From positions 1 through 8,553 of the forward strand of contig JAICVG010000032.1 of NCBI GenBank assembly GCA_025935445.1: a stretch of DNA of 8,553 nt, in the 5' to 3' direction. The notes beneath the pieces are model-generated. The model did not search any database and had not been told where the DNA came from. It was given only the letters and a program-made list of their open reading frames with translations. The position numbers and the translations under genes were made by a program. Shown here piece by piece: positions 6,100 through 8,553 of this stretch; position 1 is the stretch's first letter; the number at the start of each line of letters is the position of its first letter. The DNA is from Nitrososphaera sp. (lineage in GTDB: Archaea; Thermoproteota; Nitrososphaeria; Nitrososphaerales; Nitrososphaeraceae).

Positions 6100-7321
6100 T
6101 TTCTACCTCCTTTTTGTTTTTTTTATCTATAGCTATGCCGGCAGTCACGGAATTAGCGATGACTGACTGCAACCCCCAAAGCTCTACGAACCCCTTTGCA
6201 AGACTCTGGTCAAACGTCGAGCCGGTGGCATAGGTTGCCAGGTTGTCTTTATATAAAGAATATTTTGATTCCCTACCAACCACTCTAAGCGATCCCTTTT
6301 CCATCTTTAGCCGAACTTTTCCTGAAACACGATTTTGTGTCGCATCTATAAACTTATCCAAGTCTGAGCGCAGCGGATCCTGCCATAGCCCCGAATATGC
6401 TAGCCAGCTCCACTGATTGTCAACTATCTGCTTGAATGCAAGCTCATGCTTTGTAAGTACCATTTTTTCTAGGTCCTTGTGGGCCTCAATTATTGCCAGG
6501 GCAGCTGGCGCTTCGTACACTTCTCGTGACTTAATCCCCACTACGCGGTCTTCAATGTGGTCGATAATACCGACGCCATGTCCACCAGCCTTATCGCTGA
6601 TGTATTGAATGAGGTCAATGAGGGGGATACTTTTGCCATCCGCCGCTAAGGGGATGCCCTGATCGAATTCGATTTCCATATAACCAGCTTTATCATTCTG
6701 AAAATTGATAAATTCAAAAGCCTCTTCAGGTGGTTCAAAGTCAGCTTCCTCTATTTGGCCGCCTTCTAAAGCTCTGCCCCAGAGGTTGATGTCAATACTA
6801 TATTTCTTTGCCTCTGAGCTTATTGGTATGTTCTGCTCTTTTGCAAAAGATATTTCAAGGTCGCGGGTCAGGTTGAGGTCGCGTATCGGAGCAATGATTT
6901 TAAGGTTTGGGCTAAGCGCATGCATTGTAACATCAAACCTAATCTGGTCATTGCCTTTACCTGTGCATCCATGGGCTATCGCAGTTGCACCTTCCTTCTT
7001 TGCAACTTCGACTGCTTTTGCAGCAATCAGTGGACGGGCAAGCGCGGTTGCAAGCGGGTACTTGCCTTGATATAGGCCATTAGCCTTGATGCTTGGCACT
7101 ATATAATCTCGGGCAAACTCTTCGCGGGCATCGATATAAACATGTTTTATTGCACCTATTGCTCGCGCCTTCCTTTCAATCTCCTTAAAGTCGTCGTGCT
7201 GTCCGCAGTCTACAGTCACTGTTATCACCTCTAGATTGTGCAATGTCTGAAGATATCTTATGCAAACAGACGTATCTAAGCCGCCTGAGTAAGCCAATAT
7301 AACTTTGCCATTATTTCCCAA
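6083..7321 (-). CDS. argG: Argininosuccinate synthase
   Basis: A 412-residue cytoplasmic enzyme that joins citrulline and aspartate using ATP (to AMP and PPi) to give argininosuccinate, the penultimate step of arginine synthesis. The N-terminal ATP-pyrophosphatase P-loop AYSGGLDTS is at 10-18. AHGCTGKGNDQIRF, the aspartate/citrulline-binding segment, follows at about 115-128, and the C-terminal half contains ATGSTFDQSLAKGF. Length is normal. The start is the TTG at 7319-7321. A TAA lies directly before it in frame, and no other start would keep the P-loop. No strong ribosome-binding site precedes it, and the TATA box at 7351-7358 predicts a very short leader. It heads the argG-lysW-ligase operon and overlaps lysW by 17 nt. 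Its presence is the strongest evidence that this LysW system makes arginine. Confidence 0.97.
   Translation of the reverse strand: MGNNGKVILAYSGGLDTSVCIRYLQTLHNLEVITVTVDCGQHDDFKEIERKARAIGAIKHVYIDAREEFARDYIVPSIKANGLYQGKYPLATALARPLIAAKAVEVAKKEGATAIAHGCTGKGNDQIRFDVTMHALSPNLKIIAPIRDLNLTRDLEISFAKEQNIPISSEAKKYSIDINLWGRALEGGQIEEADFEPPEEAFEFINFQNDKAGYMEIEFDQGIPLAADGKSIPLIDLIQYISDKAGGHGVGIIDHIEDRVVGIKSREVYEAPAALAIIEAHKDLEKMVLTKHELAFKQIVDNQWSWLAYSGLWQDPLRSDLDKFIDATQNRVSGKVRLKMEKGSLRVVGRESKYSLYKDNLATYATGSTFDQSLAKGFVELWGLQSVIANSVTAGIAIDKKNKKEVENEIKS
6102..6110 (-). promoter_or_regulatory. Strong ribosome-binding site of lysW
   Basis: The minus strand reads GGAGGTAGAA, with GGAGGT ending 5 nt before the lysW ATG (6099). 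The match to the anti-Shine-Dalgarno is complete and lies within the argG coding sequence, so lysW can be translated independently of argG read-through. It fixes the lysW start. Confidence 0.75.
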
Positions 7322-7348
7322 TTACATCCGTTTGCGTTTCGAGCATTA

Positions 7349-7397
7349 CATTTATATTTTTTGGTCAGGAATGACCTAAATTACGGTGATATTGACC
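7349..7397. promoter_or_regulatory. Divergent promoter and operators between argG and the ACT-domain gene
   Basis: The AT box at 7350-7359 can be read as a TATA element on both strands. Minus-strand start near 7330 would serve argG and plus-strand start near 7381 would serve the ACT-domain gene. Next to it lies GGTCAggaaTGACC (7363-7376), a perfect 5-bp inverted repeat with a 4-base spacer, then CGGTGatatTGACC (7384-7397) 21 bp further, whose left arm is weak. The first 21 bases of this block are identical to 5000-5020. Bound protein would sit upstream of the argG TFB-recognition element but between TATA and start for the plus-strand gene, so opposite effects on the two directions are possible. 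Confidence 0.7.
7385..7390 (+). promoter_or_regulatory. Ribosome-binding site of the ACT-domain gene
   Basis: GGTGAT matches the archaeal anti-Shine-Dalgarno and ends 8 nt before the ATG at 7399, which supports that start. It overlaps the weak arm of the second operator. Confidence 0.6.
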
Positions 7398-7398
7398 C

Positions 7399-8088
7399 AT
7401 GCTGGCCAACAATCAAAAATCGATAACAGAAGCTGTTAGAGAGATGGTCGGCGGCGATCTCTCATTTCAGGACTCGCTCCAGCGTGATTACTGTAACATC
7501 AGTGCGCTTGCCCGTTTAATTAAGCCGCAAATAGACCATATGCTTAGCAAAGACACCAGTATAGAAAGCATCATCACTGCGCTAAAGCGATCAAAGTATG
7601 ATTATAATGTACAGGAAAAGCCCATCGCATCAATATTGGCAGCTAGTACGATAACTGTCAACACAGATGTCGCAAAGATCTCAGCCAAGAAGAGCAAAAA
7701 GACGATTGAAAAGGTTGCTAAAGCAATGATCCAGGGTGCTGGCAATTTTATCAGCATGTCAGAAAGCATAATGTCAATTACTCTTGTCTTTGATGATCTT
7801 TTGCTTCAAGATGTCAAAGTTATGTTTGCCTATGACGATATCCTCGAAATGGAAAACGGCCTTGCAGCTATCATTGTACACAGCCCAGAAGATATTATCA
7901 AGACGCCAGGATGCGCAATTGCTTTCTATAACCAGCTTGCTAGGAGGCACATAAACATTGAGGACACTGTGAGTTGTTATACTGACACTATAGTACTTGT
8001 AAAGATGGAGCAGGTCGGAAAAGCCTTCAACGCACTTACTGATTTGATATCGAATTCAAGGAAGATGGCGAAGAAAAAGCGCCGGTAA
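7399..8088 (+). CDS. ACT-domain protein, probable amino-acid-responsive regulator
   Basis: This 229-residue soluble protein is of uncertain function. Residues 5-67 are helical and could form a DNA- or protein-binding domain (SALARLIKPQIDHML at 35-49, SIESIITALKRSK at 54-66). Residues about 82-143 show a strand-helix-strand pattern that may be a degenerate ACT-like unit. Residues about 153-219 resemble the ACT domain of aspartokinases: GLAAIIVHSPEDII, then TPGCAIAFYNQLARRHINIE, then TDTIVLV. The C-terminus is a basic tail (KMAKKKRR). ACT domains bind amino acids and control enzymes or transcription. No kinase domain is attached. The gene is transcribed away from argG and shares its operator region, so it is a candidate arginine/lysine sensor. 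That role is inferred; no exact homologue is recalled. Confidence 0.85.
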   Translation: MLANNQKSITEAVREMVGGDLSFQDSLQRDYCNISALARLIKPQIDHMLSKDTSIESIITALKRSKYDYNVQEKPIASILAASTITVNTDVAKISAKKSKKTIEKVAKAMIQGAGNFISMSESIMSITLVFDDLLLQDVKVMFAYDDILEMENGLAAIIVHSPEDIIKTPGCAIAFYNQLARRHINIEDTVSCYTDTIVLVKMEQVGKAFNALTDLISNSRKMAKKKRR

Positions 8089-8122
8089 AAAGGGTTTTAT
8101 TTTGCATAATATCAGGTAACTT

Positions 8123-8553
8123 ATGTACCGGCGCTATACACTTGATGAGATCAAGCGCAAGATTATTGACGTTTTGCAGAGCGCCGGAGGCACAGGACTA
8201 TCAGGAGTAGAACTCGCAGACAGGATTGGCATCAACAGGATGACAATTACGAAATATCTTGATGTCATGCATGCCATGGGTCTTCTCAAAAAGAAAAAGA
8301 TAGGCAATGTAAACATATGGTTTGTACAAATTGGAGCTGGCGATATTGAATTCCCGATTAATTATATCCAAGTTCAGCAAAAGCTGATAAGCGCGATTCT
8401 GGCTGGTGACGAAGATCATGCCCGGAGAATCTTGCTGAGCGTCATGAACTCTAATGTCGACCAAGTTAGAGTCATGACAGATGTCGTATTGCCTGCAGTT
8501 AACACCATAGGCGAGTTGTACAGTAGAGGGAGATTGAATAAGACAGAACGGAC
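8123..8553 (+). CDS. Winged-helix protein with a B12-cap-like helical domain, N-terminal part (runs off right edge)
   Basis: 143 residues are visible before the window ends. Residues about 6-70 form a winged helix-turn-helix: DEIKRKIIDVLQSA, then LSGVELADRIGINRMTITKY as the turn and recognition helix, then LLKKKKIGNVNIWFV as the wing. From about 82 a helical segment follows, with AILAGDEDHARRILL (91-105) and VVLPAVNTIGELYSRGRL (121-138). This pattern resembles the four-helix cap that precedes cobalamin-binding domains in methionine synthase, corrinoid methyltransferases and CarH-type regulators. The CarH W-x9-EH photoreceptor motif is not kept: the positions read Tyr133, Arg143 and, from the last partial codon, Thr. 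The cofactor domain itself would be outside the window. The ATG at 8123 begins 34 nt after the previous stop, with an AGGT 5 nt upstream; it could be co-transcribed or use the AT-rich stretch near 8095-8100. The cobalamin link is tentative. Confidence 0.75.
   Translation, partial: MYRRYTLDEIKRKIIDVLQSAGGTGLSGVELADRIGINRMTITKYLDVMHAMGLLKKKKIGNVNIWFVQIGAGDIEFPINYIQVQQKLISAILAGDEDHARRILLSVMNSNVDQVRVMTDVVLPAVNTIGELYSRGRLNKTER

Noticed and set aside
8201..8464. Minus-strand 87-codon open frame
   Set aside because: Antisense shadow of the winged-helix gene, whose domain pattern on the plus strand is convincing.

Overview
The window looks like chromosomal DNA of an ammonia-oxidising archaeon (Thaumarchaeota/Nitrososphaeria, probably Nitrososphaera-like). 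The evidence is a LysW-carrier amino-acid cluster with archaeal-type argG, an Lrp/AsnC regulator, archaeal TATA elements, frequent 1-25 nt gene overlaps, TTG starts, and GGTGAT/GGAGGT ribosome-binding sites. The phylum call is inference from protein style and layout; no search was run.

Layout. (1) Positions 1-692 (minus) hold the N-terminal part of a major-facilitator drug/proton antiporter that runs off the left edge. (2) About 750-1495 is mostly non-coding and AT-rich. It contains a decayed reading frame (minus, 1052-1299) and a perfect 22-bp palindrome (1313-1334). (3) Positions 1496-4941 (minus) are a tightly overlapping operon read argC/lysY, argB/lysZ, argD/lysJ, then an Lrp-family regulator. 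(4) Positions 4942-5059 are its promoter. (5) Positions 5060-7321 (minus) are a second operon read argG, lysW, argX/lysX. The 59-aa carrier gene lysW (5920-6099) overlaps argG at its start and lysX at its end. (6) Positions 7322-7398 are a divergent control region. (7) Positions 7399-8088 (plus) encode an ACT-domain protein of unknown exact role. From 8123 (plus) runs a winged-helix protein with a helical domain resembling the cobalamin-binding cap module, cut off by the right edge.

How the genes work together. The ATP-grasp ligase LysX/ArgX attaches the amino group of glutamate (arginine route) and/or alpha-aminoadipate (lysine route) to the C-terminus of LysW. LysZ phosphorylates the side-chain carboxylate, LysY reduces it to the semialdehyde and LysJ transaminates it. 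A LysK-type hydrolase, not in this window, would then release ornithine or lysine. ArgG converts citrulline to argininosuccinate, so arginine is at least one product. ArgF/ArgH and the AAA-specific early enzymes are not in the window.

The two most interesting observations are these. First, LysW ends in Gln (EDWGQ) instead of the Glu to which substrates are normally linked. Second, the promoters of both operons share an identical 21-bp TATA-plus-half-site block, followed by inverted GGTCA/TGACC-type half-sites with a conserved 30-bp spacing. This suggests one regulator controls both operons, and probably the divergent ACT-domain gene as well.
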